DNA from: Aeromonas taiwanensis
Lineage (GTDB): Bacteria; Pseudomonadota; Gammaproteobacteria; Enterobacterales; Aeromonadaceae
NCBI RefSeq assembly: GCF_000820165.1
Contig: NZ_CDDD01000037.1
Coordinates: 1 to 64,000 of the forward strand
Reading direction: 5' to 3'
Length of the DNA: 64,000 nt
A program made the translations under genes and the position numbers. Numbering within the stretch: the first letter of the stretch is position 1; every line of letters begins with the position of its first letter. Of the stretch, positions 44,267 through 52,797 are shown piece by piece. Under the pieces are notes generated by a model that had not been told where the DNA came from, did not search any database, and worked only from the letters and a program-made list of their open reading frames with translations.

Positions 44267-45264
44267 CAGGCGACCACGGTATCGAGCAGGGTCTGGATGG
44301 CGTCGTCCGCCGAGAAGCCGTCCGCATTGGCCTGATAGCTCATCATCAGGCGATGACGCAAGACGGCGTGGGCGACGTCCTTGATGTCCTGTGGCAGGAC
44401 AGCGTCGCGACCCGCCAGCCAGGCATTGGCCCGCCCGCAACGCTCGAGGGCCAGGGTGGCGCGAGGGCTGACCCCGAGGCTGATGTAGCTCGCCAGTTCG
44501 TCGCTCACCCCCTGCGGGTGGCGGGTCATCCCCACCAGATTGACGATGTAGGCCTCGACGGTCGGGGCGACGTGCACCTGGGCTATCTCCTGCCAGCAGC
44601 TCAGCACCTCCTCCTGGGTGATCCGCAGATCCGGGGCCGTGGCAGCCTCTTCTCCCCGATCGCTCCGGGCATATTTCTGCCGCTGCTCTTCACGGACCAG
44701 TTGCATGACCTGCTGCTCGTGGGCCTTCGAGGGGTAGTCCACCAGCACCTTCATCAGGAAGCGGTCCAGCTGCGCCTCCGGCAGTGGCCAGGTCCCCTCC
44801 TGATCCACCGGGTTCTGGGTCGCCAGCACCATGAAGAGGCCGGGCAGTGGCCAGCTCTTCCCCGCCACGGTCACGTGGCGCTCCTCCATGGCCTCCAGCA
44901 GGGCCGACTGCACCCGTGCCGATGCCCGGTTGATCTCGTCCGCCAGAATGATGTTGCCAAACACAGGGCCGGGCCTGAAGCGAAACTGTTCCTGCTCCGA
45001 ACTCGCATGCTGCTGATAGATCTCGCTGCCGGTGATGTCAGATGGCAGCAGATCCGGTGTGAACTGGATTCGGCTGTAGTCCCCGTCGATATGGCGGGAG
45101 AGCGCTCGCACCGCCCGGGTCTTGGCGAGCCCGGGCAGCCCTTCCAGCAGCACGTGACCATCGCACAACAGGCCGATGACGAGCATCCTGACCAGATTCT
45201 CCTGCCCCAGCACCTGTTCGTTCATGCGCTGCTCGAGCTGCAGCAGCCTCTCCCTGTTGCTCAT
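44266..45264 (-). CDS. MoxR-type AAA+ ATPase (locus 2)
   Basis: 332 residues. Walker A GLPGLAKTRAV, Walker B ILADEINRA, and ATQNPVDQEGTWPLPEAQLDRF are hallmarks of the main MoxR subfamily, and the C-terminal lid carries GVSPRATLALER. It is predicted to be a ring ATPase with chaperone-like action on partner VWA proteins. GGAG precedes the start, and its ATG overlaps the maturase stop by four bases (ATGA). It differs from locus 1, which has an EPGTGKT P-loop. Confidence 0.9.
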   Translation of the reverse strand: MSNRERLLQLEQRMNEQVLGQENLVRMLVIGLLCDGHVLLEGLPGLAKTRAVRALSRHIDGDYSRIQFTPDLLPSDITGSEIYQQHASSEQEQFRFRPGPVFGNIILADEINRASARVQSALLEAMEERHVTVAGKSWPLPGLFMVLATQNPVDQEGTWPLPEAQLDRFLMKVLVDYPSKAHEQQVMQLVREEQRQKYARSDRGEEAATAPDLRITQEEVLSCWQEIAQVHVAPTVEAYIVNLVGMTRHPQGVSDELASYISLGVSPRATLALERCGRANAWLAGRDAVLPQDIKDVAHAVLRHRLMMSYQANADGFSADDAIQTLLDTVVA

Positions 45265-46556
45265 GCCTTATCTCCTGCCGGTTGCCCCTGCAAAATGGTG
45301 ACTATGCCCACCACTATGGGCTGGGCGTAGTCGAAAAAGGCCTTGATGCCGGGGCAGAGGTAGTTCAGTCCCAGCTCCCCATCCGGGGTGCGTACAATCC
45401 GGTTCTTCGGGCACTCCCCCCAGCACAGCTTGAGATAGGGGCAGGCCCGGCAATAGGCGGGAAGGGTATCCCGCTTGCCAAACCCGAAGGCCTGCTGACG
45501 CTCGGAGAAGGCCATGTGGGACAGCGGAGTGTCGTCGATGTTGCCCAGCCGGTACTCCGGATAGACGTAGTGATCGCAGGAATAGATGTCCCCGTTCTTC
45601 TCGATGGCCAGTCCCTTGCCGCAAAACTCCGAGGTCACGCAGATCTGGGCGGGCATGCCCATGGTCTGGGCCACCGCCGTCTCGAACAGGTTGACCTGCA
45701 CCCGGCCGAGATCGTTGTTGACCCACTCCTCGAACACCGCGATCAAAAACTGGCCCCAGTCATCCGGGTCCACCGACCAGTCCGTCACGATGGAGTCCAG
45801 ATCCCCCGGCTTGGCGCGGCGGCTACCGGTTACGGGAATGGTGTCATCGTGCCAGAACTGCGGCGCCGTCCTGGTGAAATCCACGGGCTCGACACAGGGG
45901 TTGAACTGGATGTAGGTGGCCCCCAGCTCCCGGGTTAGGAAGCGATACACCTCGAGGGGGAAGCGGGCATTGGTCCGGTTGACGGTTACCAGGGCATTGA
46001 AGGGCACCCCGTGTCGCTTGAGGGCGGCCACCCCTTCCATCACCTTGTCGAAGGTGGGCTTGCCGCTGCGGGTCACCCGATATCTGTCATGCAGTTCGCG
46101 CGGCCCGTCGATGGAGAGCCCCACGAGGAAATGGTGTTCTTTCAGGAAGGCGGCCCATTTGTCATCGATCAGAATGCCGTTGGTCTGCAGATCGTTCTCG
46201 ATCCGCTGGCCTGCCTTTTGATACTGCTTTTGTAACTTGACGATTTTCTGGAAGAAATCCAGCCCCATCAGGGTTGGTTCGCCCCCTTGCCAGGAGAAGA
46301 CAACCTGCTCGCCATCCTGGCTGTCGATGTACTGGCGAATGTAGTTCTCCAGCACCTCGTCACTCATGTGAGTGTGACGCTCCTGATGGAGCAGCCCCTC
46401 TTTGTGCAGGTAGAAACAGTAGGTGCAATCGATGTTGCAGGTGGAACCCGTCGGCTTGGCCATCACATGAAAGCGGCGAACCCAGGCTGGCCCCTTGCCG
46501 GCATATTTTTCTGCGGATGCCAGCGCCTTGATGGGCATGGTGGTGCTGTGTTTCAT
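45261..46556 (-). CDS. Anaerobic sulfatase-maturating enzyme (radical SAM)
   Basis: 431 residues from the ATG at 46556. The radical-SAM cluster is CNIDCTYC (CxxxCxxC) near residue 40, followed by FSWQGGEPTLMG. C-terminal SPASM-type cysteines bind two auxiliary clusters: CGKGLAIEKNGDIYSCDHY and YCRACPYLKLCWGECPKNR. Enzymes of this type oxidise the active-site Ser or Cys of sulfatases to formylglycine without oxygen. It lies 52 bases after the sulfatase, its obvious client. The reading from 46625 overlaps the sulfatase end and is rejected. Confidence 0.92.
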   Translation of the reverse strand: MKHSTTMPIKALASAEKYAGKGPAWVRRFHVMAKPTGSTCNIDCTYCFYLHKEGLLHQERHTHMSDEVLENYIRQYIDSQDGEQVVFSWQGGEPTLMGLDFFQKIVKLQKQYQKAGQRIENDLQTNGILIDDKWAAFLKEHHFLVGLSIDGPRELHDRYRVTRSGKPTFDKVMEGVAALKRHGVPFNALVTVNRTNARFPLEVYRFLTRELGATYIQFNPCVEPVDFTRTAPQFWHDDTIPVTGSRRAKPGDLDSIVTDWSVDPDDWGQFLIAVFEEWVNNDLGRVQVNLFETAVAQTMGMPAQICVTSEFCGKGLAIEKNGDIYSCDHYVYPEYRLGNIDDTPLSHMAFSERQQAFGFGKRDTLPAYCRACPYLKLCWGECPKNRIVRTPDGELGLNYLCPGIKAFFDYAQPIVVGIVTILQGQPAGDKA

Positions 46557-46571
46557 CGTTACCCCTGAAAG

Positions 46572-46595
46572 CGGGTGAGGCCAGGGCCTCACCCG
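46572..46595 (-). promoter_or_regulatory. Intercistronic hairpin between sulfatase and maturase
   Basis: Perfect stem CGGGTGAGGCC/GGCCTCACCCG with a two-base centre and no T-run. It fits the 52-base gap and may stabilise the sulfatase mRNA or reduce read-through to the downstream genes. Confidence 0.55.
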
Positions 46596-46608
46596 TACAC
46601 GCCGAGAA

Positions 46609-48183
46609 TCAGTTGCTCTTCGCACCCTGCTCGATCAGGGCGCTCACGTCGGATATCGTGAAGCTACCCGGTTTCTGCCGTGGCGGGAACTCCTGGAAGC
46701 TGTTGATCATGTCGGTGGCATACTTCTGCGCGCCGCCAAGCAGGAAGAGACGATCATAGAACCAGGTGTTGTAACCCATCCCATCACTGCCCTTCTCAAG
46801 CGGGTCGACCTCCAGATCGAAGATCATCGGGGTACGCAGCTTGGTGAAGGGGTATTGCCACAACGCCAGACCGGTATGCTCCTGGATCATGAAGTGAGCC
46901 TTCCAGCGGCCGTAGCGCATGGCCAGCAGATCGCCATCATCACTCCAGTAGAAGAACTCCTGGCGCTGACTCGGTGACTTGCCCTGCAGATAGTCGAGCT
47001 GGTTGTAGCCGTCCAGGTGGACCTTGTAGGTCATTGCCGAGGTCTTGTAGCCCTTGAGCAACTTCTCCTTGATCTCGGGTTCGCCGGCGGCGGCAATCAG
47101 GGTCGGGAACCAGTCATTGCTGCCGAAGATATCGTTCAGCACAGTGCCTGGCTGGATATGGCCTGGCCACTTGACCATGGCAGGCACGCGGAAGCCCCCT
47201 TCCCAGCCGGTGTTTTTCTCGCCGCGGAAGGGCGTGAAACCGGCGTCCGGCCAGGTCGCGGTCATGGGGCCGTTGTCCGTGGTATAGACGACGATGGTGT
47301 TGTCCTCGATCCCCAGGTCTTTGATCTTCTTCATCACCTCGCCAATGATGGCGTCGTGCTCCACCATGCCGTCGGCATAATCGCCGAGACCCGTCTTGCC
47401 CTGGTGATCAGGCTTGATGTGGGTCTTGTTGTGCATGCGGGTGGTGTTGAACCAGGTGAAGAAGGGCTTCTTGGCCTTGACCTGACGCTCCATGAAGTCG
47501 TTGTTGGCCGCCAGCGTCTCCTCGTCCACCGTGGTCATCCGCTTGACAGTGAGTGGACCCGTATCCTCAATCTTGCCATCCGCGGTGCTCTTGATGACGC
47601 CGCGCGGGCCGAACTGCTTGCGGAAGGCGGGATCTTTCGGATAGTCCGGGTTTTCCGGCTCCTCTTCCGCGTTCAGGTGATAGAGGTTGCCGAAGAACTC
47701 GTCGAAGCCGTGGGCGGTCGGCAGGAATTCATCCCTGTCACCCAGGTGGTTCTTGCCGAACTGCCCCGTGGCATAACCCAGCTGCTTGAGTACGTTGGCG
47801 ATGGTGGGGTCCTCTTTCTGGAGACCCTGAGGTGCACCCGGCATCCCCACCTTGCTCATGCCGGTACGGAACGGCATCTGGCCGGTAATAAAGGAAGAAC
47901 GACCCGCGGTAGAGCTCTGCTCTGCATAATAGGAGGTGAATTTGGCGCCTTCTGCGGCGATCTTGTCGATATTGGGCGTTTTGTAACCCATCATGCCCTG
48001 GTTGTAGGTACTGAGGTTCCAATAGCCGATATCATCGCCAAAGATAACAACAATGTTGGGCTTGCCTTTATCCTGTTCGGCGGCCGTCGTGGCTGCCTGT
48101 ACCGCAGAGGTTGCGGTGGCGCCAAAGGCCAGCGTCAGCATGCTGGCTATCAACGTCCGTTTAGATGGAATGTTATTCAGCAT
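46609..48183 (-). CDS. Periplasmic arylsulfatase, Ser-type
   Basis: 524 residues with a signal peptide ending near SAVQA. The modification site is Ser91 in STAGRSSFITG (S-x-A-x-R), a Ser-type sulfatase whose serine is turned into formylglycine by the neighbouring maturase. Metal ligands are visible in IFGDDIGYWN and YTTDNGPM, and GKNHLGD and NTTRMHNKTH are further active-site segments. It hydrolyses sulfate esters in the periplasm; substrate unknown. It is first in the operon, with GGAG 12 bases ahead of the ATG. Confidence 0.9.
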   Translation of the reverse strand: MLNNIPSKRTLIASMLTLAFGATATSAVQAATTAAEQDKGKPNIVVIFGDDIGYWNLSTYNQGMMGYKTPNIDKIAAEGAKFTSYYAEQSSTAGRSSFITGQMPFRTGMSKVGMPGAPQGLQKEDPTIANVLKQLGYATGQFGKNHLGDRDEFLPTAHGFDEFFGNLYHLNAEEEPENPDYPKDPAFRKQFGPRGVIKSTADGKIEDTGPLTVKRMTTVDEETLAANNDFMERQVKAKKPFFTWFNTTRMHNKTHIKPDHQGKTGLGDYADGMVEHDAIIGEVMKKIKDLGIEDNTIVVYTTDNGPMTATWPDAGFTPFRGEKNTGWEGGFRVPAMVKWPGHIQPGTVLNDIFGSNDWFPTLIAAAGEPEIKEKLLKGYKTSAMTYKVHLDGYNQLDYLQGKSPSQRQEFFYWSDDGDLLAMRYGRWKAHFMIQEHTGLALWQYPFTKLRTPMIFDLEVDPLEKGSDGMGYNTWFYDRLFLLGGAQKYATDMINSFQEFPPRQKPGSFTISDVSALIEQGAKSN

Positions 48184-48242
48184 TGCAATGACTCCATTTC
48201 CGGTGGGTGGGATTCAAATGCAATGATAACTAAATAAGTTAA

Positions 48243-48297
48243 GATGGAAACGGTCAAGCCTTAACCACACCTGAACCATAATTATATTGTTTCCATC
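48243..48297. promoter_or_regulatory. Spaced inverted repeat upstream of the sulfatase operon
   Basis: GATGGAAAC (48243-48251) and GTTTCCATC (48289-48297) form perfect 9-bp arms 37 bases apart in the AT-rich leader. On the minus strand a TTGACC -35-like hexamer (48252-48257) borders the proximal arm, so the arm would lie within the promoter spacer. Likely operator pair; the regulator is unknown. Confidence 0.5.
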
Positions 48298-48367
48298 GCA
48301 ATAAAAATGCATCAAGCCCCTTTGGATCCGCAGCTGTCATCCATGACTACCCGAGCGCCCGCTCACG

Positions 48368-49018
48368 CTACCTGGCAACGCCTTCCCGCTTCTCCACCAT
48401 AAAGTCCATCAGCGCCCGGATCTTGGCCGGCATCTGGGCCCGCGACGGCACATAGAGATAAAACCCCGGGAAGGGGGGGCACCAGGGGGCGAGCACCCGC
48501 ACCAGTGAGCCATCACTCAGGTGTTGGCGCACCCGCAGATCCAGGTGTTTGACCAGGCCAACCCCCTGCAGGGCCGCCTGCAGCATGCTGTCGTCGTCGT
48601 TGAACACGGCGTTGCCCTTGGGATCGACGATCTGGGTGTGCTGCTCCTCATCGGGGGAGGTGAACGACCAGCGGTCGATGGTGTTGCTGGAGGTAAAGCG
48701 GTAGGCCAGGCAGTTGTGCCGGGTGAGATCGCCCGGGATCTGCGGCGTGCCATGCTGCCTGAAATAGTCGGGTGAGCCGACAATCGCCATGGTCAAAGGG
48801 GGAGTGATGGGCACCGCCACCACGTGTTCATCCAGATTCTCCCCCAGGCGGATGCCGGCATCCATCCCGTCGGCGATGATGTTGGAAAACCCGTCCGCCA
48901 TCACCAGCCGCAGCTTGGGATGGCGCGCCAGAAACTCCCCCATGTGCGGTTCGATCAGCAACCTGGCGGCGATGCGCGAGCTGTTGATGCGAATAAGGCC
49001 CGAGGGCTCAATGGATTG
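48368..49018 (-). pseudogene. LysR-family regulator lacking its DNA-binding domain
   Basis: About 216 codons remain, starting near EPSGLIRINSSRIAARLLIEP, the usual start of the LysR substrate-binding domain, and running to a normal end (MVEKREGVAR). The roughly 90-residue N-terminal helix-turn-helix is missing. Upstream sequence (49019-49135) is AT-richer and unrelated. The frame is open back through tRNA-Ser, but that reading is not a gene. It is a truncation remnant beside a tRNA, fitting loss during integration or excision of an element. It lies between sulfatase operon and tRNA. Confidence 0.75.
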
Positions 49019-49138
49019 TGGCGGGCAATAGAAGCCACACCAGGATGGATCCCTGTGAGCAAAGAAGAACGGGGGAGATTTGCGTTTCTTAAAACAGGAG
49101 TATGAGCCAAAGTATGGGCTGGCATAGGCTTCAAATGA

Positions 49139-49163
49139 CAAGCCCGCGACGGACGCGGGCTTG
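49139..49163 (-). terminator. tRNA-Ser terminator-like hairpin
   Basis: Stem CAAGCCCGCG/CGCGGGCTTG with loop ACGGA, 11 bases past the tRNA 3' end; T-run weak (TCATTTG). Confidence 0.6.
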
Positions 49164-49174
49164 AAGGGAATAAA

Positions 49175-49264
49175 TGGCGGAGAGACAGGGATTCGAACCC
49201 TGGGTGGCATTGCTGCCACAATTGATTTCGAGTCAATCCCGTTCGGCCACTCCGGCATCTCTCC
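49175..49264 (-). tRNA. tRNA-Ser (CGA)
   Basis: 90 bases with encoded CCA and a long variable arm. GGAGAGA acceptor, anticodon loop CTCGAAA within TTGA/TCAA, T-arm GGGTTCGAATCCC. It corresponds to E. coli serU. A possible promoter TTGATT-18-CAATAT (49299-49304, 49275-49280, minus) lies upstream. Confidence 0.96.
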
Positions 49265-49629
49265 ACGGGCCCTCATATTGACTCAACCCAAGCCGGGAAA
49301 TCAACGTAAATCTCGTTGTAGATCAGACAACTGGCGATAAAATCGCCACCCTTCCACACCTTGCGCCCCTCCCCTGCTCACGCCAACCACATGGCAAACA
49401 TGATCCGCTGTGTCAGTAGCGGTCACTGGGCAGGGAGCCATGACGCGGCTTCCCATGGGCCGTCATTCCCGGCAACACGGGTTCTTAGCTGCAACGCTGA
49501 TGCAAACTGCCACCACCCCACCCGGCAGACCCGGGTGCGAGGCTGGTAATCCCCGGACGATTGGTTGACAATCCCAGCTCATTTTTTGGGAAGGAGGGCT
49601 TCCCTCACCCACAGTCGATAGGAAGAACC
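49265..49629. other. Intergenic region between tRNA-Ser and L,D-transpeptidase
   Basis: 365 bases without a convincing gene. The left part holds the probable tRNA-Ser promoter. A TTGACA hexamer at 49565-49570 may be the -35 of the transpeptidase gene, followed by a small GGGAAG/CTTCCC hairpin at about 49589-49606. Nothing else is recognised. Confidence 0.5.
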
Positions 49630-50547
49630 ATGTTCAATACACGTATCGTCTCACTGCTGCTGGCCGCCGTCAGCCTCTGGGCCGCGCCGGCCTGGTCCAA
49701 AACCTATCCCCTGCCGCCCGCCGACAGCCGGCTCATCGGCGAGCTGGAAGATTACATAATCCAGCCGGGCGATCATCTGGAACTGGTGGGCAAATACACC
49801 CAGATCGGTTTTCTGGCCCTGCTCGAGGCCAACCCCGGCGTCGACCCCTATCTGCCCAAACCGGGCACCCGGCTGACCCTGCCGACCCAGATGCTGCTGC
49901 CCGACGTGCCGCGGGAAGGCATCGTCATCAACCTGCCAGAGCTGCGCCTCTACTATTTCCCCAAGGGCAAAAACGAGGTGATGGTGCTGCCCATCGGCAT
50001 CGGGGACATCGGGCGCGAGACGCCGGAGATGACCACCACCGTCATCGCGAAGAATCCCAACCCGACCTGGGTGCCCGGCCCCATGGTGCGCAAATCCTGG
50101 CTGGAGCAGAAGGGGATCGATTTGCCCGCCGTGGTACCGCCCGGCCCGGACAACCCCCTCGGCAAGTTCGCCATGCGCCTGGGCTATGGCAACAGGGATT
50201 ACCTCATTCACGGCACCAACAAGGACTTCGGGGTTGGCCTGCGGGTCAGCGCCGGTTGCATCCGGCTGCGCCCGGATGACATCGAGATGCTGTTCGGCCT
50301 GGTGCCGGTCGGCACGCCGGTGCGGGTGATCAACCAGCCGGTCAAGATGGCAGTGGAGCCCGATGGACGCCGCTGGCTGGAGGTGCACTCCCCTCTCTCC
50401 CGTACCGAGGACGAACTCGAAAATGGCGCCCCCCTGATCCTGCCACCGGCCGTCGAGCAGTTTATCAGCGCGCCCGAGGTTACCCAGGCCGATGTCACCG
50501 CCGCACTGGACAGCAAGAATGGACTACCCCGCCCTATCAGCGGCTAA
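49630..50547 (+). CDS. L,D-transpeptidase (YkuD family, YbiS/ErfK-like)
   Basis: 305 residues from the ATG at 49630 with GGAAGAA upstream. A signal peptide ends near APAWS. A LysM-like segment (about 40-80: IQPGDHLELVGKY) precedes the YkuD domain with the catalytic signature HGTNKDFGVGLRVSAGCIRL (His and Cys). Such enzymes attach Lpp to peptidoglycan or form 3-3 cross-links in the periplasm. Lpp is encoded 6 kb away, so either role is possible. It is 21 bases before the DUF481 gene. Confidence 0.92.
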   Translation: MFNTRIVSLLLAAVSLWAAPAWSKTYPLPPADSRLIGELEDYIIQPGDHLELVGKYTQIGFLALLEANPGVDPYLPKPGTRLTLPTQMLLPDVPREGIVINLPELRLYYFPKGKNEVMVLPIGIGDIGRETPEMTTTVIAKNPNPTWVPGPMVRKSWLEQKGIDLPAVVPPGPDNPLGKFAMRLGYGNRDYLIHGTNKDFGVGLRVSAGCIRLRPDDIEMLFGLVPVGTPVRVINQPVKMAVEPDGRRWLEVHSPLSRTEDELENGAPLILPPAVEQFISAPEVTQADVTAALDSKNGLPRPISG

Positions 50548-50568
50548 GTACCGGAGTCATCATCACTC

Positions 50569-51555
50569 ATGAGATACCTGCTTCTTCTGTTTATCCTGGC
50601 AAGCCCGCTGACGTGGGCCAAGGACATCCTCTGGATGCGCAACGGCGATCGCCTGACGGGTACCATAGAGGAGATCACTCCAGAGTCGGTGCGCATTGCC
50701 CTGCCCTACAGCCAGGCAGTAACGGTCAAACGGGAAGCAGTCAAACGCTGGCGACTGGAAAAGCAGGACAAGCCCAAGGCTACGGCCAAGGGGGGAATAT
50801 CGCTGTTTCAGGCTGATGGGGACGAGGGCAACGCCTGGCTCTGGACCGGCAATGGCGACCTGAACATCAAGCTCAAGAAGAATGAAACCCGCACCAACGA
50901 CATCAACATCAAGGGCAAGACGGAGGTCGCCAATCTCGACTGGCGTTACAGCCTGTCAGGGGAATACAACTACGAAACCGCCAATGGCGAGACCGACAGC
51001 CACGACTATACCGTCAACCCGACCCTGGACTATTTCTTCAACGATCACTGGTTTGTTCGCAACTCTCTCAATGCCGAATACAACATGCTCGATGAAAACT
51101 ATCTCCAGCTCGATTTCAGCTCCGGTCCCGGTTACCGCTTCTGGAATGACAAGCGCAGGCGACTGGAACTGATTGCCCAAGCAGGTGTCCAGCGCGCCTA
51201 TTTTCGCGATGGCGGCTGGGCAGGATTGCTTCTGTTTGATTCGCGCATCATCAGCTACCCCATCGGCAGTCTGAGTTGGGATTATCGCCAGCCATTCTCG
51301 CTCTGGCGGCAGCAGTTCGAGCTGTTCAGCAAGGGCAGTTATCTGAAATACCTGTCACAGCAGTCCCCCTATCTCACCCTGGATCAGGACATCAATGGCA
51401 GCCTAGGGCTACGCTACTACTTCAACGACAACGTTCGCCTCTCCTGGTCGAGCGAACTCGACTGGCAAGATGGGGAGTTCCATTTTGAGGGGGCAGGGCA
51501 GAGTCTCAAGGAGAGCGAGGTCCGCCATCTGATCAGCCTGGGTGCCAGTTTTTGA
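50569..51555 (+). CDS. DUF481 outer-membrane beta-barrel protein
   Basis: 328 residues. A signal peptide ends near PLTWA, followed by a small N-terminal domain (DILWMRNGDRLTGTIEEI) and many alternating beta strands, with terminal phenylalanine (LGASF) as in outer-membrane proteins. It fits the DUF481/YdiY family of unknown function. It probably shares a transcript with the L,D-transpeptidase. Its GC content is somewhat lower than its neighbours. Confidence 0.8.
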   Translation: MRYLLLLFILASPLTWAKDILWMRNGDRLTGTIEEITPESVRIALPYSQAVTVKREAVKRWRLEKQDKPKATAKGGISLFQADGDEGNAWLWTGNGDLNIKLKKNETRTNDINIKGKTEVANLDWRYSLSGEYNYETANGETDSHDYTVNPTLDYFFNDHWFVRNSLNAEYNMLDENYLQLDFSSGPGYRFWNDKRRRLELIAQAGVQRAYFRDGGWAGLLLFDSRIISYPIGSLSWDYRQPFSLWRQQFELFSKGSYLKYLSQQSPYLTLDQDINGSLGLRYYFNDNVRLSWSSELDWQDGEFHFEGAGQSLKESEVRHLISLGASF

Positions 51556-51575
51556 ACCAGTGACCAGTCACATGC

Positions 51576-51605
51576 AAAGGGGAGTCATAGCGGCTCCTCT
51601 TTTTC
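51576..51605 (+). terminator. Terminator after the DUF481 gene
   Basis: Stem AAAGGGGAG/CTCCTCTTT (one G-U) followed by more Ts, 20 bases after the stop. Confidence 0.8.
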
Positions 51606-51693
51606 ATTAATAGGCGTGATGTTCTCTAGGGTCAGATGCAAGGTTCAATCGCGGCATGCAGTGCTGCCTCACCAGCTCACAACCTTATCAAAA

Positions 51694-51726
51694 GAAAACC
51701 GGTTAGCTGCGACAGCACCGGTTTTA
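51694..51726. terminator. Isolated hairpin in the 283-bp gap
   Basis: Stem AAAACCGGT/ACCGGTTTT with a 13-base loop TAGCTGCGACAGC. It is terminator-like on both strands and lies between two other terminators. No gene is seen in 51606-51785. Confidence 0.55.
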
Positions 51727-51785
51727 TGAGTCAGATCCAGCTGCGCATCCGTTTGTCCTGGGGGCTGGCCATCTGTGCCGGATAC

Positions 51786-51813
51786 AAAAACGGGCCCGCG
51801 ACAGCGAGCCCGT
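51786..51813 (-). terminator. Terminator of the MaoC-like gene
   Basis: Stem ACGGGC.CGC/GCG.GCCCGT with loop GACA is followed on the minus strand by a T-run (A-run at 51786-51790 on plus). Confidence 0.82.
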
Positions 51814-51838
51814 TCAACCATCAACAGTGAAGGCGTGA

Positions 51839-52564
51839 TCAGAAATAGATGCGGGTCACCGACTCGATGACGCACCCCGGACGACGGATCCCCTCGATCT
51901 CGATCTTGATCTCCTTGAGCAGCTCGATCCCGCCCTTGATGGGGGTGACCCGGGACAGCTTGGTGCGGGCCCGGATATTGCTGTCCACCTTGATGGGATA
52001 GGGGAAGCGTACCTGCTCCAGCCCGAAGTTCACTACCATGCGGGCAGTGGGAAACTCTGGCGTCGTCTCATCCACCGAGCCGGTAAGCTGCGGCAGCAGG
52101 GCCAGGGTCAGGAAGCCGTGGGCGATGGTGGTCTTGAAGGGGGACTCGGCCGCCGCGCGCTCGGGATCGGTGTGGATCCACTGGTGATCCCCGGTCACGG
52201 TGGCGAACTGGTTGATCAGCGCCTGAGTCACCTGCAGCCACTCGCCGACATGGGTCTCTTCCCCGAGCCGATTCTGCAGCTCGGCATAGAGTGCGGCGGC
52301 CTCCCCGTCGAGCTCGACGACAGGATCCTGCGTCATGGCCGGCTGGCCGTTGGCCACCTGCGCCACTCTGGCGCTCTCCTGCTGCTGGGCGTTCTGGGAC
52401 TCCCCTTGCAGATCCAGCACTCGCCCCAGCAAGGGGTGAAGGTGTGCCTTTTGCTGAAACTCACGCCAGTAGTCGCGGATAGCCGGGGAGAGCCAATCCT
52501 TGAGCTCGAAGGGGTGCTGCGCCAGAATTTCGCGCTTGTGCTTCAGAAAATCGACAACTTTCAT
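51839..52564 (-). CDS. MaoC-like hot-dog dehydratase
   Basis: 241 residues. The C-terminal half is a MaoC hot-dog domain with FATVTGDHQWIHTDPERA and HGFLTLAL, carrying the hydratase Asp and His of (R)-specific enoyl-CoA hydratases. The N-terminal 90 residues are charged and helical. Substrate unknown; such enzymes link beta-oxidation with polyester or fatty acid synthesis. It is monocistronic with a good terminator. A dyad CTCGG.GTAC/GTAC.CGAG lies about 90 bases upstream. Confidence 0.82.
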   Translation of the reverse strand: MKVVDFLKHKREILAQHPFELKDWLSPAIRDYWREFQQKAHLHPLLGRVLDLQGESQNAQQQESARVAQVANGQPAMTQDPVVELDGEAAALYAELQNRLGEETHVGEWLQVTQALINQFATVTGDHQWIHTDPERAAAESPFKTTIAHGFLTLALLPQLTGSVDETTPEFPTARMVVNFGLEQVRFPYPIKVDSNIRARTKLSRVTPIKGGIELLKEIKIEIEGIRRPGCVIESVTRIYF

Positions 52565-52766
52565 GTACCGATCCCTATTCGATTAACAGCCTGTGAAGAG
52601 GTCTAACCAGTCCCATTTTATGAAAGTTTCAGCAGTAAGTACAAAAAAATCTCGGCGTACAACTGTACCGAGGGCGGGAGTGGTCACTAACATGCTGGAA
52701 AAATCAGGTGGGAAAACGATTGAAACGAGGGCTGCAAGCGGGAATAAATCAGTCCGGAAAAAGAGA

Positions 52767-52792
52767 ACCGGGGCCCTTGCCAGTGCCCCGGT
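52767..52792 (-). terminator. rlmF terminator
   Basis: Stem ACCGGGGC/GCCCCGGT followed on the minus strand by TCTCTTTTT, six bases past the rlmF stop. Confidence 0.78.
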
Positions 52793-52797
52793 CTTGC

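Noticed and set aside
49019-49276. Open extension of the LysR fragment through tRNA-Ser
   Set aside because: It overlaps a structured tRNA gene and carries no LysR helix-turn-helix; the fragment is better described as truncated.
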